Positions 1 through 9,606 are shown, counted from the first letter of the stretch. The stretch: DNA of 64,000 nucleotides from Mesorhizobium sp. M1E.F.Ca.ET.045.02.1.1 (GCF_003952485.1 NZ_CP034447.1:372001-436000), one strand, 5' to 3'. Numbers and translations: made by a program. Notes: generated by a model not told the origin, from the letters alone.

Positions 1-41
1 GCCGATGGCAGAGATCGACCTGCGTAGGATGTAGACAGCCA

Positions 42-1643
42 TCAGGCCTCAGCCTTCTGCATGTTCCAAAATGGGATCCAGGCCGGCACGCCGATGAGGC
101 CAGTGAGCGTCTTGCGTCGCGCGCTTGGCGCAACACTCTGACCTAACAGAACCGAGGGCACATAGTCCCACCATATTTGCTGCATCTTTCGAGCCAGCAC
201 CTTGCGCTCCTCGAGCGTTTCGAGATCTGCCCATTTGACCCGAAGAGCCTCATATTCGTCGTTCTTAGGCCAGCCGAACCAACCACTTTCGCCGTTCATA
301 GGCAGGGTGACGTCGGTGATAACATTGCCGAGAATCGCTTCAGGTTCGGTCGTTATGAAGATGCTCCAGCCGCCGTCCTCAACGGGGCCTTTGTTCGCGC
401 GGCGGGCGACAACCCCGCCCCAGTCGCTCGGAGCAAGCTCGGCATTAAGCCCGATCTTCCGCAACTCAGCTGCCAGCAGCTGCGAGGCATTGCTTGCCGC
501 CGCCCAGTCCGTGGGCTGCAGGATGACGACTTTCTCGCCGTCGTATCCCGCCTCCTTGAAGAGTTGCTTGGCCTTTTCTGGATCGCCGCCTTTTTTGAAC
601 CATTCCGTGTTTTCGTCATTGGACATCGGCGTTTCATTTCCAAACATCGAAGTGACGGTGCGGAAGTATTTTGGGTCGCCGACTGCGGCGCGCATCATGG
701 CCTCCTGATCGACCAGGTGAAGCATCGCTTGGCGTGCCTTCACGTTATCGAATGGCTTTTGCAGGCAGTTCATGCGAAGCAAATAGTCGCTGCCCGCCTT
801 GTCCAGAACTTGCAGTTCAAGGTTGGGATCGCTCTCGATGACCGGTAAGAGATCGAGCGGGGGCGCCAACAAGAAATCAATCTCACCTGAATGCAAGGCC
901 GCCAAGGCCGTCTGCTGATCGGCGAACAAGCCGATGTCCCAGATGACACGATCGACCTTTACGATCTTCCCGCCGGCCAGTCCGTCAGGTGCTTCGGTAC
1001 GTGGTACGTACTTTTCGTTGCGGTCGTAGGTGAAGCTCGCGCCCGGCCTGGCAAGAGCGTGATTGAACTTGAAGGGTCCCGATCCGATATTCGCGGTTAC
1101 TTGTTCTGCTGGAGAAAGATTCGCGTCCTTCTCGCGCATGATGAATGGGCCTTGGAAAGCCAGAATGTTGAGCAGAGCCCCCAACGGTTCCTTGAGCGCG
1201 ATTGCGAAAGTCTTGTCATCCTTTTTCGAGATATCCCTGACCCGCGCCATGAGCAACTGGCCACCGGGAGCCACTTGGCCCCAGCGGCGGATCGAGGCGA
1301 CACAGTCCGTCGCGGTAACAGGGGTGCCGTCGTGCCAGCCGAGACCATCGCGGAGCTCGAACGTATAGGTCTTCCTGTCGTCAGATACGTCCCACTTTCC
1401 CACCATCTGTGGATGCGGCGCAAACTGCGAATCGGTCCCGAACAGTGTATCGTAAACCGCGAAGGCATGGGTGTAGGTACTGTCAGCCGTTGTAACGACC
1501 GGGTCGAATACACTGAGGTTGTCTATCACCATGCGGACCGTCTGGTCCGTGCTCGGCGATGTCTGCGCCCGCAGGAGAGAAGGGATCGATATGGCCGCTC
1601 CAGCGGCCATGCCGGTCTTAATAAGGTCGCGTCGAGAGATCAT
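42..1643 (-). CDS. Family 5 (peptide/opine-type) ABC solute-binding protein, copy 1
   Basis: Periplasmic substrate-binding protein of the DppA/OppA family, about 533 residues. The ATG at 1643 is preferred over a longer upstream start because it directly precedes a twin-arginine signal (SRRDLIK) with a hydrophobic stretch and an AQT cleavage region, and GGGGA lies about 8 bases upstream of it. Family features include the WHDGTPVTA segment and the conserved GSGPFKF region. No permease or ATPase gene accompanies it here; partners may lie before position 42 or it may feed another Dpp-type system. It is closely related to the protein at 24355-25953, with long shared blocks such as GDPEKAKQLFKEAGY and ELAPSDWGGVV, so the two are paralogues. 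The substrate cannot be read from sequence. Confidence 0.9.
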   Translation of the reverse strand: MISRRDLIKTGMAAGAAISIPSLLRAQTSPSTDQTVRMVIDNLSVFDPVVTTADSTYTHAFAVYDTLFGTDSQFAPHPQMVGKWDVSDDRKTYTFELRDGLGWHDGTPVTATDCVASIRRWGQVAPGGQLLMARVRDISKKDDKTFAIALKEPLGALLNILAFQGPFIMREKDANLSPAEQVTANIGSGPFKFNHALARPGASFTYDRNEKYVPRTEAPDGLAGGKIVKVDRVIWDIGLFADQQTALAALHSGEIDFLLAPPLDLLPVIESDPNLELQVLDKAGSDYLLRMNCLQKPFDNVKARQAMLHLVDQEAMMRAAVGDPKYFRTVTSMFGNETPMSNDENTEWFKKGGDPEKAKQLFKEAGYDGEKVVILQPTDWAAASNASQLLAAELRKIGLNAELAPSDWGGVVARRANKGPVEDGGWSIFITTEPEAILGNVITDVTLPMNGESGWFGWPKNDEYEALRVKWADLETLEERKVLARKMQQIWWDYVPSVLLGQSVAPSARRKTLTGLIGVPAWIPFWNMQKAEA

Positions 1644-1776
1644 GTTCCAGTTCCCCTTTCGAGTTAATGGCGCGGTTGATTCGCGCGCTATTTTTGGACT
1701 TGTCGACACCACCAGCGAAGGTATTGCTTGCGTTTCTAACGAGCCCAATCGGGTGGCGGCGATTTGGAAACGCTAG

Positions 1777-1860
1777 CACCCTGAAGAGGAGAGTTCGCGC
1801 CAAAATGCATCGACTGCTGAAATGCAAGCCCCACAAAGCGGCGTGGTTTGAAATATCTCA
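1777..1860 (-). promoter_or_regulatory. Upstream block conserved between the two family 5 binding-protein genes
   Basis: Read on the minus strand this stretch aligns with 26105-26185, which lies at a similar distance upstream of the paralogous binding-protein gene. Shared words include GCATTTCAG, GCATTTTGGCGC and ATTTCAAA-N-CACGCCGC. Conservation outside the coding region suggests a promoter or operator duplicated with the gene, or a block kept by selection. No clear -35/-10 pair was identified. Confidence 0.45.
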
Positions 1861-2529
1861 GTCTCCGCCGGCTGCCCGGGGCAGTTCATCTTCGCTCGCA
1901 GACGGACAAGTCCTAGAAGGGGAACTTTCGAGGCGTCCACTTGTCGGCACGGCATGGGCATTGGTCTCTTTTCAATGAGTGAGCAGCGCTCACCGGTCAG
2001 GCCTTGCGCTGGCCAGCGGCGGCACGAGCTGCGCCCGCCAACTCGCATTGGACGTCGTTGGTCGGAACGCTCAAATAGCCTCGTGATAGATGAGATGCCG
2101 ATCACGACAGAGACGCTTTGTACCTCGCTAAATCGCCGGGTGCCTTCACGGCGATACGGGCGCAATCTTCAGTTATATGATCCAATACGCGTTGTCTCTA
2201 CATCGGAGATAGCATCGCACTCCTCCGTCGCGCTTAGGCAACTTGTCGTGCCTCGGCAGACAGGTCACCCGAAATGGCCTCCGCAAGTATCTCGGCAGTT
2301 GCAGCCGACAACCTCCAACCCAAACACGGCCACAACTATAGAACATATCACGCGCCTGACCTTTGCCGACCCACGGCATCCTGTGACGCCGATGCATCGA
2401 GCTTGACCGTGATAGCTATCCCTTGACCGGATAAATGTTGAGTCGACTTGTCGCCAAAGTCGCAGACACCGACCCGGGTTCACGCAAAGGACTATCCTGA
2501 TTTCCTCGCAGACGTCGACGAATATTCCC
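1861..2529. other. Intergenic stretch without a supported gene
   Basis: Short ORFs exist on both strands but none resembles a known family or has a convincing ribosome-binding site. A perfect 7-bp inverted repeat with a 10-bp spacer (ATCGCCG at 2132-2138, CGGCGAT at 2149-2155) is the only structure noted. Confidence 0.4.
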
Positions 2530-3735
2530 TCATGTCCGATATCGAATGACTCCCAATTCCCTGCCTACCTCCTTGAACGCCTCGACCGCACGGTCAACGT
2601 CCGTACTCGAATGTGAGGCGGACATCTGCGTGTGGATGCGCGCCTGGCCCTTCGGCACGACGGGGAAGGAGAATCCGATTACATAGATGCCACGCTGAAG
2701 CATCTTATCGGACATCTGCTGCGCGAGGCTGGCGTCGCCCAAAATCAAAGGGATGATTGGATGGTCCGCGCCAGCCAGCGTGAACCCCGCCTTCGACATG
2801 TTCGAGCGGAAGCGGTCGGCATTGGCAAAGAGCTTTTGGCGCAGCGCATCACCTTGTTCGATCAGATCGAAAACCTTCAGCGACGCCGCTGCGATCGCAG
2901 GCATCAACGCATTGGAGAATAGGTATGGCCGCGAGCGCTGGCGAAGCCAGTCGATGACCTCACGCTTGCCTGCTGTGTAGCCGCCCGAAGCGCCGCCGAG
3001 CGCCTTGCCGAGCGTGCCGGTGATGATGTCCACCCTGCCCTCGACGCCGCAATGTTCCGCCGTGCCGCGCCCATGCCTGCCGACGAACCCGACGGCATGG
3101 CTGTCGTCGACCATTACCATCGCGCCGTATTTCTCGGCCAGGTCGCAAACGCCGCCAAGATTGGCGATGACGCCATCCATGGAAAAAACGCCGTCGGTGG
3201 CGATCAGCTTAAAGCGGCTGCTTTCGGCCTTGTTGAGCTCCTCTTCGAGAGCTTCCATATCATTGTTAGCGTACCGGAAGCGCATGGCCTTTGAAAGCCG
3301 TACCCCGTCAATGATCGAGGCGTGGTTCAACGCATCGGAAATAATGGCGTCTTGCTCGCTGAGCAGCGTCTCGATCAATCCAGCATTCGCGTCAAAACAG
3401 GATGAATATAAGATCGCATCCTCCTTGTTGAGGAATGAGGAGATGCGCGCCTCGAGTTGCTTGTGCTCTTCTTGAGTGCCGCAGATGAAGCGGACGGAGG
3501 CCATGCCGTAACCATAACGATCGAGTGCCTGCTTGGCCGACTCGCGCAGTTCGGCGTTGTCGGCTAGGCCGAGATAGTTATTGGAGCAGAAATTCAGGAC
3601 CTTGCTGCCATCCGCGAGTTCGATCTCGGCCGACTGTGTCGAAGCGATCACGCGCTCGGATTTGTAGAGCCCAACGGACTTCAAGCCAGCTAGTTCCGCT
3701 GACAAATAGGCAACAAAATCGTTCTTCATCGGCAA
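2530..3735 (-). CDS. kbl: Glycine C-acetyltransferase (2-amino-3-ketobutyrate CoA ligase)
   Basis: PLP enzyme that interconverts 2-amino-3-oxobutyrate plus CoA with glycine plus acetyl-CoA, in the cytoplasm. The 401 residues span the full family length. The PLP lysine sits in GTLGKALGG at residue 244, the position known from the E. coli enzyme, and the MVDDSHAVG motif at about 208-216 supplies the Asp and His contacts to the cofactor. The start may be TTG at 3735 or, two codons on, ATG at 3729. The usual partner, threonine dehydrogenase (tdh), is absent next to it; instead a class IV aminotransferase lies upstream on the same strand after about 370 bp. A biotin-type 8-amino-7-oxononanoate synthase is a relative, but the [10 protein letters not shown] and IRFICGT-like blocks fit KBL. 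Confidence 0.9.
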   Translation of the reverse strand: MPMKNDFVAYLSAELAGLKSVGLYKSERVIASTQSAEIELADGSKVLNFCSNNYLGLADNAELRESAKQALDRYGYGMASVRFICGTQEEHKQLEARISSFLNKEDAILYSSCFDANAGLIETLLSEQDAIISDALNHASIIDGVRLSKAMRFRYANNDMEALEEELNKAESSRFKLIATDGVFSMDGVIANLGGVCDLAEKYGAMVMVDDSHAVGFVGRHGRGTAEHCGVEGRVDIITGTLGKALGGASGGYTAGKREVIDWLRQRSRPYLFSNALMPAIAAASLKVFDLIEQGDALRQKLFANADRFRSNMSKAGFTLAGADHPIIPLILGDASLAQQMSDKMLQRGIYVIGFSFPVVPKGQARIHTQMSASHSSTDVDRAVEAFKEVGRELGVIRYRT

Positions 3736-4107
3736 CTTCGCAGGAATGGCATGGAGTACGCCTTACAGAGGCATATGCTCATCAGAGCGCGGCAGCGGTT
3801 GCCAATTCGCTCAACCTGGCGCGCTTCGAGGCAATGGCGAACGGTTCGCTTGCCTCGTTGAGGTAAGAGTCCTCGGGCGATGCGAGCTCGGCGGCGCGGG
3901 AAAGTTGCCGCACCATCGGCATCGCACGTTTCCTAGCTGAGCTCCCAACAGCAGGAGACATCGGCGTGTATCGGCAGGCCACCAAACCCGGGGCGGAAAC
4001 CCCACCGTAGCGCGCCTGCTCGGGTTTCGGGTGTTTGCCTGACGACATATCCATTGTCATCGTCACGAGCCCGCTTAGCAAATTGCTCGCACATGGCTCG
4101 TTTCCAA
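3736..4107. other. Gap between kbl and the aminotransferase gene, no supported gene
   Basis: A minus-strand reading frame crosses this gap (to 3782) but is not recognised as a family and has no good start. It may be a remnant that once joined the two flanking genes into one operon. Confidence 0.3.
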
Positions 4108-5067
4108 TCACGGGTAGGTGACAGCAGTCGTCCATTGCGGATCATCGTGCTTTTGCCAGTAGAGGTCCATGAGCCGTCTGGTGACGGGTCCGACGTGTCC
4201 ATTAGAGACCGAGGCGTCGCCGATGCGGGTCACGGGCATAATGCCGCCGGCAGTCGAGGTGATGAACACCTCGTCAGCGTCTTTGATCTCGGCGCGACTG
4301 ATATCGGCAGCCGTGGCAGAGAGGCCGATCTCGGCGCAAAGATCGAACACGGTTCGGCGCGTGATCCCCGGCAACACGCCAAAAGCAGGCGTCCTCAGGG
4401 AGCCGTCCTTAACAACGAACACATTGAAGCCGGGGCCCTCCGCAATGTGCCCGTTCGTATCGACGATCAGCGCTGTCTCAGCCCCCATGTCATAGGCGTC
4501 AAAAAGCCCCTTCACGAGATCGAGCCAATGATAGTTCTTGATCGCTGGATCGACCGACTTAGGCGGAATGCGGACGGTCTCGCTGATCGCGACGTGCAAG
4601 CCTCTTTCCAGCTGTTCCTTGTTGGCGACCGAGCCAAAAGGCACAGCAAACGCCATGAAGCGGTTCTCCGCTTGGCGGGGATCGCGACTGAATGTCGGCG
4701 ATGTGCCGCGCGTGCAGATCATCTCCACATACGCCGACTGGTGCCCCGACAGAGCGACACAATTGTTGAGGATCGAGGCTATCTTTTCGCGATCATAGGG
4801 AAGCTTCATTCGCAGCCGTTCCACGCCCCCAAAGAAGCGGTCGAGATGCAAGTCCAGCCGGAAGAACCTGCCCTTCCAGACGTGCACCGTGTCGTAGGTG
4901 GCATCCGAGTGCAGGAAACCCCAATCGAGCACGGAGACCTTGGCCTCGGACATGGGCAGGTATTGCCCATCCATGAAAGCAACCCCGCGCGGATACTGAC
5001 GTCGATCGACGTGATGCTCGTCCACAGTTGGAAGAGCACCTAAGAGCTGCGTCATAGCGAGCGTCAT
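4108..5067 (-). CDS. Class IV aminotransferase (branched-chain or D-amino-acid type)
   Basis: PLP-dependent fold type IV transaminase of 319 residues. The ATG at 5067 is chosen because AAGGAG lies 5-6 bases upstream; a longer frame starting at 5193 lacks such a site. The PLP lysine is in DPAIKNYHWLD (about residue 177), followed by the AEGPGFNVF motif with the cofactor-contacting Glu near 210, and TSTAGGIMPV near the C-terminus. The sequence resembles IlvE/DAAT relatives without deciding between L-branched-chain and D-amino-acid substrates. It lies downstream of the PotABCD-type transporter and an Lrp remnant on the same strand, so it may process an imported amine or amino acid. Confidence 0.85.
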   Translation of the reverse strand: MTLAMTQLLGALPTVDEHHVDRRQYPRGVAFMDGQYLPMSEAKVSVLDWGFLHSDATYDTVHVWKGRFFRLDLHLDRFFGGVERLRMKLPYDREKIASILNNCVALSGHQSAYVEMICTRGTSPTFSRDPRQAENRFMAFAVPFGSVANKEQLERGLHVAISETVRIPPKSVDPAIKNYHWLDLVKGLFDAYDMGAETALIVDTNGHIAEGPGFNVFVVKDGSLRTPAFGVLPGITRRTVFDLCAEIGLSATAADISRAEIKDADEVFITSTAGGIMPVTRIGDASVSNGHVGPVTRRLMDLYWQKHDDPQWTTAVTYP

Positions 5068-5088
5068 TCTTTCTCCTTCCTTACCCCC

Positions 5089-5137
5089 GGGACGGTTGCT
5101 TTGCCCGCGTCGAGCAGTCTGGCAACCACACCGTCCC
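5089..5137 (-). promoter_or_regulatory. Predicted stem-loop in the leader of the aminotransferase gene
   Basis: In mRNA sense the segment begins GGGACGG and ends CCGUCCC, with an inner UUGC/GCAA pairing, giving an 11-bp stem with one bulge and a loop of about 22 nt. It ends about 21 bases before the ATG at 5067, just ahead of AAGGAG. The position suits translational control, but it does not match a riboswitch class known to me. Confidence 0.35.
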
Positions 5138-5266
5138 GACGCAGGATCCACTGCGTCCGTAGATCGCACGTTTCTCCACGCGAAAAAGCCCAATCTGATG
5201 GTGGATGCGCAATGGCGGTTTCAAAAGGCAGCCCGGAGTGAAGGCTTCAGCGCAATCCGCCCAAGG

Positions 5267-5550
5267 TTACACCAAAACCCGCGGCTCGAACTTGACACGA
5301 TCAAGCGCGATCATGCTCTTAAATTTTCGGACATTAGGATTGGTATAGAGCTTCGTTTTGACGAAGACGTCAAAGGCCTCGACGTCCTCAACAGCCACGA
5401 TCAGGACAAAATCGGCGTCGCCCGTGACCATATAGCACTGGCTAACCTCCTTGGCCGCCCGCATCGCGCGCTTAAAATCGTCGACAAGGTCCAGACGAAT
5501 GGCGGCAGCACATCGCGAGATACTAGAGGGCTGAAGTGTCTATGCATCGT
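5267..5550 (-). pseudogene. Lrp/AsnC-family regulator remnant (C-terminal ligand-binding half)
   Basis: The readable frame gives an RLDLVDDFKRAMRAAKEV segment, then CYMVTGDADFVLIVAV and a conserved C-terminal end, the RAM/ligand-binding domain of Lrp/AsnC regulators. The last about 85 codons are in one frame from near 5520; upstream the match fades and the DNA-binding helix-turn-helix is missing. It lies between the transporter operon and an aminotransferase gene, a usual place for a local amino-acid-responsive regulator, so local Lrp control appears to have been lost. A functional stand-alone RAM-domain protein starting at 5464 cannot be excluded. Confidence 0.7.
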
Positions 5551-5707
5551 GGCGCCCTCGCCGGCCGTATACCCCAATCCGGCCAAGCCCACTTACTACG
5601 CGCAGCCGTTCGCCGGTCCCCTTTGGTGCGGTCGCTCGCCCTAGTCCGTGGGTCTTGCCGTGGTGGGTGATCCGATGATCCGACTCCTCAGCCTTGAAAA
5701 TTCACTC

Positions 5708-6745
5708 CTACCCAGGAAGGCGCCTAACTCCCTTGGAATTGATACTTATCGCAATTCGCTCATTCACCTTTGGAGCCCGTCCGTGTGGATAATGAGCCTC
5801 CATCAGCACTTCCTGGCCCGAAACATCCAGCCGAAGGCGGCAGAGAGAGCCATGGTAGTTGCTCGATGTCACCCGCGCCTCAAATGCATGTGCTTGACCA
5901 GGAATCTCCACAGGCTTCACGTGTTCGGGCCGCACAATGACGGTAGCAGGGCCTGGACCGGCGTCTACTGGCAACCGAATGCTATCGCCGACGGAAAACT
6001 CGCCTTGTCCATTTACCATGCCATCAAAGATCGAACACCATCCAATGAACTCTGCGACGAAACGTGTTGCTGGGGTCTCGTAAATCTCCGACGGTGTGCC
6101 TACCTGCTCTACACCCCCATTGCGCATCACCATAATCCGATCCGCAAACATCAGAGCTTCTTCCTGGTCGTGGGTTACGAACAACGTTGTGATTTGAATC
6201 CGCTTCAATAAGGAACGCAGATCCTCGCGTAAACGTACTCGCAACTGCGCATCGAGATTTGAGAAGGGTTCGTCGAGAAGTAGTACAGCAGGATTCATCG
6301 CGAGCGCGCGCGCAAGAGCCACTCGTTGCTGTTGCCCGCCAGACAATTCAGCTGGATATCGCCGAGAAAGATGTGCCAACTCAATCAATTCAAGCATTTC
6401 CTGGACGCGCTGTTCTCTCAACTTTGGAGGCTTGCCCAGGTTCTCAAGCCCGAACGCTATGTTTTGGGCAACAGTCATATGCGGAAATAGAGCATAGCTT
6501 TGGAACACCATCCCGGTGTCGCGCCGATATGGCGCCAAATCTGTGACCTCTTTGCCTTCGATCTCTACGGTCCCCGATGTCGGCTTGACAAAGCCAGCCA
6601 CCATCCGAAGCGTGGTTGTCTTACCGCAGCCGGATGGACCCAGCAAACACAGCAACTCGCCTTTCTCCACATCAAGCGAGACCGATTCTACCGCAGCAGT
6701 AGCACCATACATTTTTGATATATTTTTTAGCGACACTACTGACAT
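5708..6745 (-). CDS. ABC transporter ATP-binding protein, PotA type
   Basis: ATPase subunit of a polyamine/iron-type importer, 345 residues. Walker A is GPSGCGKTT (36-44), the signature is LSGGQQQR, Walker B is LLLDEPFSNLDA, the switch region is VTHDQEEA, and a TOBE-like domain occupies the C-terminal third (VIVRPEHV). It is the last gene of a minus-strand operon in the order binding protein, two permeases, ATPase, with a 54-bp gap to the permease at 6800. PotA, FbpC and spermidine/putrescine relatives cannot be separated by eye; the neighbouring permeases and PotD-like binding protein favour a small cation or amine. Confidence 0.93.
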   Translation of the reverse strand: MSVVSLKNISKMYGATAAVESVSLDVEKGELLCLLGPSGCGKTTTLRMVAGFVKPTSGTVEIEGKEVTDLAPYRRDTGMVFQSYALFPHMTVAQNIAFGLENLGKPPKLREQRVQEMLELIELAHLSRRYPAELSGGQQQRVALARALAMNPAVLLLDEPFSNLDAQLRVRLREDLRSLLKRIQITTLFVTHDQEEALMFADRIMVMRNGGVEQVGTPSEIYETPATRFVAEFIGWCSIFDGMVNGQGEFSVGDSIRLPVDAGPGPATVIVRPEHVKPVEIPGQAHAFEARVTSSNYHGSLCRLRLDVSGQEVLMEAHYPHGRAPKVNERIAISINSKGVRRLPG

Positions 6746-6799
6746 CTTCGCCCCGTTCTGCTTCGCACCCGTTTACATACGACAGCCTATGACCCATCT

Positions 6800-7600
6800 C
6801 TAGAATAGCTTATCCACTCCGATTACTCGTTCAATTATGAGTATGACTACTATAGTGACGGCAATCACTATGCTTGATACCGCAGCCACAATGGGCTCGT
6901 AGCTGTACTCTACGTAAGTGAAAATTTGCACCGGCAAAGTTACCGTTCCTGTGACCGCCAAAAAGGATGAAAGCGTTACGTTGCCAAAGGAGGTGACGAA
7001 CGCAAACACTCCGGCGGTAATCAAGCTAGGCGCCAAAAGAGGCAGCGTTATCCTCCTGAACACACGAAATGGCCGCGCCCTAAGATTCATCGCGGCCTCC
7101 TCCAATGCACGGTTAAGAACCAGGAGGCCACCGATCATTGTGCGCACCACGTATGGCAACATTATCACCAGATGGCCAACAAAGAGCCCGACGAACGAGT
7201 TGCTGAGTCCCACCCAAGCAAGGAACTGTAGAAGTCCAAGGCCTAGAACGACAATAGGTACGATGAGCGGAGACAACACCAGAGATTGGAAAAGCGATGA
7301 TCCCTTAAAGCGGTATCGAGCAATTGCGAAAGCGGCCGCAGTACCCAGTATTAGAACAACAATTGTGGCCACAATCGCCAATTGACTGCTTGTCCAGAGC
7401 GCAGACATAAATGGCGAACTGCTAAATGCAGCTTCATACCATCGCAACGAAAACCCACTTGGAAGGAAGCTCAAAGTGTCTTCACGTGTGAAGGATGCTA
7501 GAACTACGATGCCTGCTGGCGAAATCAGCATAACGTACACCGTGAAGCGAACGGCCAACCCTGCAACGCCCAACACAGTGTCGATAAGATCACTGTTCAC
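6800..7600 (-). CDS. ABC transporter permease, PotC type
   Basis: Inner-membrane permease of 266 residues with about six hydrophobic segments and the EAA-type loop around EEAAMNLRARPFRVFRRITLP that contacts the ATPase. It starts with GTG at 7600, with GGAG about 12 bases upstream, and its first four bases overlap the end of the preceding permease gene (7597-7600), showing translational coupling. Second permease of the transporter encoded from 9606 down to 5708. Confidence 0.92.
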   Translation of the reverse strand: MNSDLIDTVLGVAGLAVRFTVYVMLISPAGIVVLASFTREDTLSFLPSGFSLRWYEAAFSSSPFMSALWTSSQLAIVATIVVLILGTAAAFAIARYRFKGSSLFQSLVLSPLIVPIVVLGLGLLQFLAWVGLSNSFVGLFVGHLVIMLPYVVRTMIGGLLVLNRALEEAAMNLRARPFRVFRRITLPLLAPSLITAGVFAFVTSFGNVTLSSFLAVTGTVTLPVQIFTYVEYSYEPIVAAVSSIVIAVTIVVILIIERVIGVDKLF

Positions 7601-8526
7601 TTTGCGATACTCCGGTGTCCCGTCAAGGTTTTTGCGGCAAGCGTGTTGGCAACACCCACGACCAAGCTAGTTACGGCTAGCATAACCACAGACAGCGCCG
7701 CCCCGAGCGGCCAATTCAGTCCGGTGACAACTTGCTCATAAATGATACTTCCCAGCATCTGCACTGATCCGCCGCCAACAAGTCGTGGAGTGATAAATGC
7801 AGATACGGTCAAAATGAAAACAAGGGTAAACCCCGTCATGATGCCCGGCATAGCAAGCGGAATAACAACGCGGCGAAACGTCGTAAATCTATTTGCGCGC
7901 AGATTCGCAGATGCGTGCTCCAGCACTGGATCGATTTTCGAGCATACGCTCATCACGGATAGTATCATGAACGGGAGAAACTGTTGCAATAGGACAAGCA
8001 GTACTGCGCCTTTTGTGTATAGAAGTCTAACCGGACTATCAACAGCGCCGATGCCGATAAGCAATTGATTTACGATGCCACTGCGGCCAAGAATAACAAT
8101 CCAGCCGAACACGATAACTACAAGGCTGAGTGTCAGGGGCAAGATGACTAGAATCAGTCGTGATCGGCGTTTGTTTGCAGGTAAACGCGCCAGTGAGTAC
8201 CCTACCGGAAATCCGACCAGTAGGCTGCCGACGGAGACGACCAATCCATAAACAATAGTCTCAACCAAGACGATTTGATAGAAGGGATCAAGTGCAACTT
8301 CTAGGTACTGTTCAAGAGAGAACCCCTCTGCACCGAACGATCGCACACCAGGGTAAAAGCTGGTGCGAATGACTCCTGCGAGAGGGACGATCATAAAGAG
8401 CAGCAACAGACCTACACTGGGCGTGATCAGCCATACCCACACTGTGGATCGTTTATCGCGGGCTTTAAACCTGACCAATGACCGGTTTTGCAACTCAAAT
8501 TCCTGCTTGCCAGAACTGCTAATCAA
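7597..8526 (-). CDS. ABC transporter permease, PotB type
   Basis: Inner-membrane permease of up to 309 residues, with a hydrophilic N-terminal tail before the first membrane segment (WLITPSVGLLLLFMIVPLAG) and an EAA-type loop EHASANLRANRFTTFRRVVIP. The start is uncertain: the frame opens at TTG (8526), no internal ATG precedes the first membrane helix, and no strong ribosome-binding site is visible. It lies 33 bp after the binding-protein gene and overlaps the next permease by 4 bp. Confidence 0.9.
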   Translation of the reverse strand: MISSSGKQEFELQNRSLVRFKARDKRSTVWVWLITPSVGLLLLFMIVPLAGVIRTSFYPGVRSFGAEGFSLEQYLEVALDPFYQIVLVETIVYGLVVSVGSLLVGFPVGYSLARLPANKRRSRLILVILPLTLSLVVIVFGWIVILGRSGIVNQLLIGIGAVDSPVRLLYTKGAVLLVLLQQFLPFMILSVMSVCSKIDPVLEHASANLRANRFTTFRRVVIPLAMPGIMTGFTLVFILTVSAFITPRLVGGGSVQMLGSIIYEQVVTGLNWPLGAALSVVMLAVTSLVVGVANTLAAKTLTGHRSIAK

Positions 8527-8559
8527 AAAGGACGGGGCAGGCTTGAGCGCCCGCCACGC

Positions 8560-9606
8560 CTACCGCATCTCGCGGTTGAATTGGGCGATCCATTCGCTCC
8601 TGTATGCGGCAACCTTCTGCCAGTCGACCGGCTGGAGGTTTTGAAGACCATTTTCTCCGTATGGAATCATGTTCGCAGCAACGTCTGGCGGCAATTGTAC
8701 GCGGGTGGTTGGCACATAGCCAAAGAACCTGGACATCTCTGTCATAAATGGCCCGGTCAGCAGTTGTTCAAGGTACGCCTTTACGGCCTCCGGATGCTTT
8801 GTTCCCTTGACTGGATTTATATACGAACGGAGCCCATACAGGCCCTCAACCGGTACGATTAGCGACATCGGTTTCCCTGCCCTCTGCATTGAAAATACGC
8901 GCCCATCCCAAAAGGGGCCTGCCAGCGCTTCTTCCTGTTCGAATAGCTGAAGCAGATTTACCGTGGACGCAGTGGTCGAGGTGATGTTTGGCTTGATCCT
9001 GCGGAGTGCCTCGAAGCCAGGGCCGACGTTGTCTTCGCTGCCGCCGTTCGCCTTGGCCAGCGCAAGCAAAAACAGCACCCCACCCCCGTTCTCCAAATTT
9101 AAGGTTGCAACGCGCCCCTCAAGGTCTGGTCGCGCAAGATCTGCATATGACTCAACTGGCGGGTCAACCAACTTTGTATTATGGGTCAGAACCATCGATG
9201 ATGCAGACATCGGGATACCGTGGTCCCCAAACTCTCGAATATTTGGGGACAGCATTGCAATCAGATCGGCATCCAAATCCGTAGGCGTTATAGCCTCGGC
9301 CTTGATCAAATCCGGCATATTTGGACTATCAGCCATGATCAGATCGAAAGGAGGATTGGCGGGCGACGCAAGAATTCTCGCAGTTGCCGCTGCCGCAGTG
9401 GACGGAGTGTGCATAACCGTTAGGCCTGTCTGCTCTTCCAGGGGCTTTGCAACGGTCTCGACGAGGATTCGATCGTAGTCCCCCCCATATCCGTTGATAT
9501 TCAGCGTGATCCCCTCAAATCGCTTTTCCTGACCCCAAGCGATGTTTGGTAGAGCGAGGCCGCTGGTCGCGAGTGCCAAGGATTGCAGAAAAGAGCGGCG
9601 TTTCAT
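8560..9606 (-). CDS. ABC transporter solute-binding protein, PotD-like (family 1)
   Basis: Periplasmic binding protein of 348 residues. The N-terminus MKRRSFLQSLALATSG is a twin-arginine-like signal and AWGQ a likely cleavage region. Segments such as GYGGDYDRILVETVAKPLEEQTG and FDLIMADSPNMPDLIKAEAI match the PotD/thiamine/iron binding-protein fold. AAAGGGA lies about 7 bases before the ATG. It is the first gene of the importer operon, and a 15-bp LysR-type palindrome lies 108 bp upstream (9714-9728). The ligand is unknown; a polyamine or small organic cation is plausible. Confidence 0.9.
   Translation of the reverse strand: MKRRSFLQSLALATSGLALPNIAWGQEKRFEGITLNINGYGGDYDRILVETVAKPLEEQTGLTVMHTPSTAAAATARILASPANPPFDLIMADSPNMPDLIKAEAITPTDLDADLIAMLSPNIREFGDHGIPMSASSMVLTHNTKLVDPPVESYADLARPDLEGRVATLNLENGGGVLFLLALAKANGGSEDNVGPGFEALRRIKPNITSTTASTVNLLQLFEQEEALAGPFWDGRVFSMQRAGKPMSLIVPVEGLYGLRSYINPVKGTKHPEAVKAYLEQLLTGPFMTEMSRFFGYVPTTRVQLPPDVAANMIPYGENGLQNLQPVDWQKVAAYRSEWIAQFNREMR

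Noticed and set aside
177..1667. Plus-strand ORFs opposite the first binding protein
   Set aside because: Shadow frames; the minus-strand product has a full family match and a Tat signal.
4054..5043. Plus-strand ORF of 329 codons opposite the aminotransferase
   Set aside because: Antisense frame of a well-supported class IV aminotransferase; no homology or ribosome-binding site.
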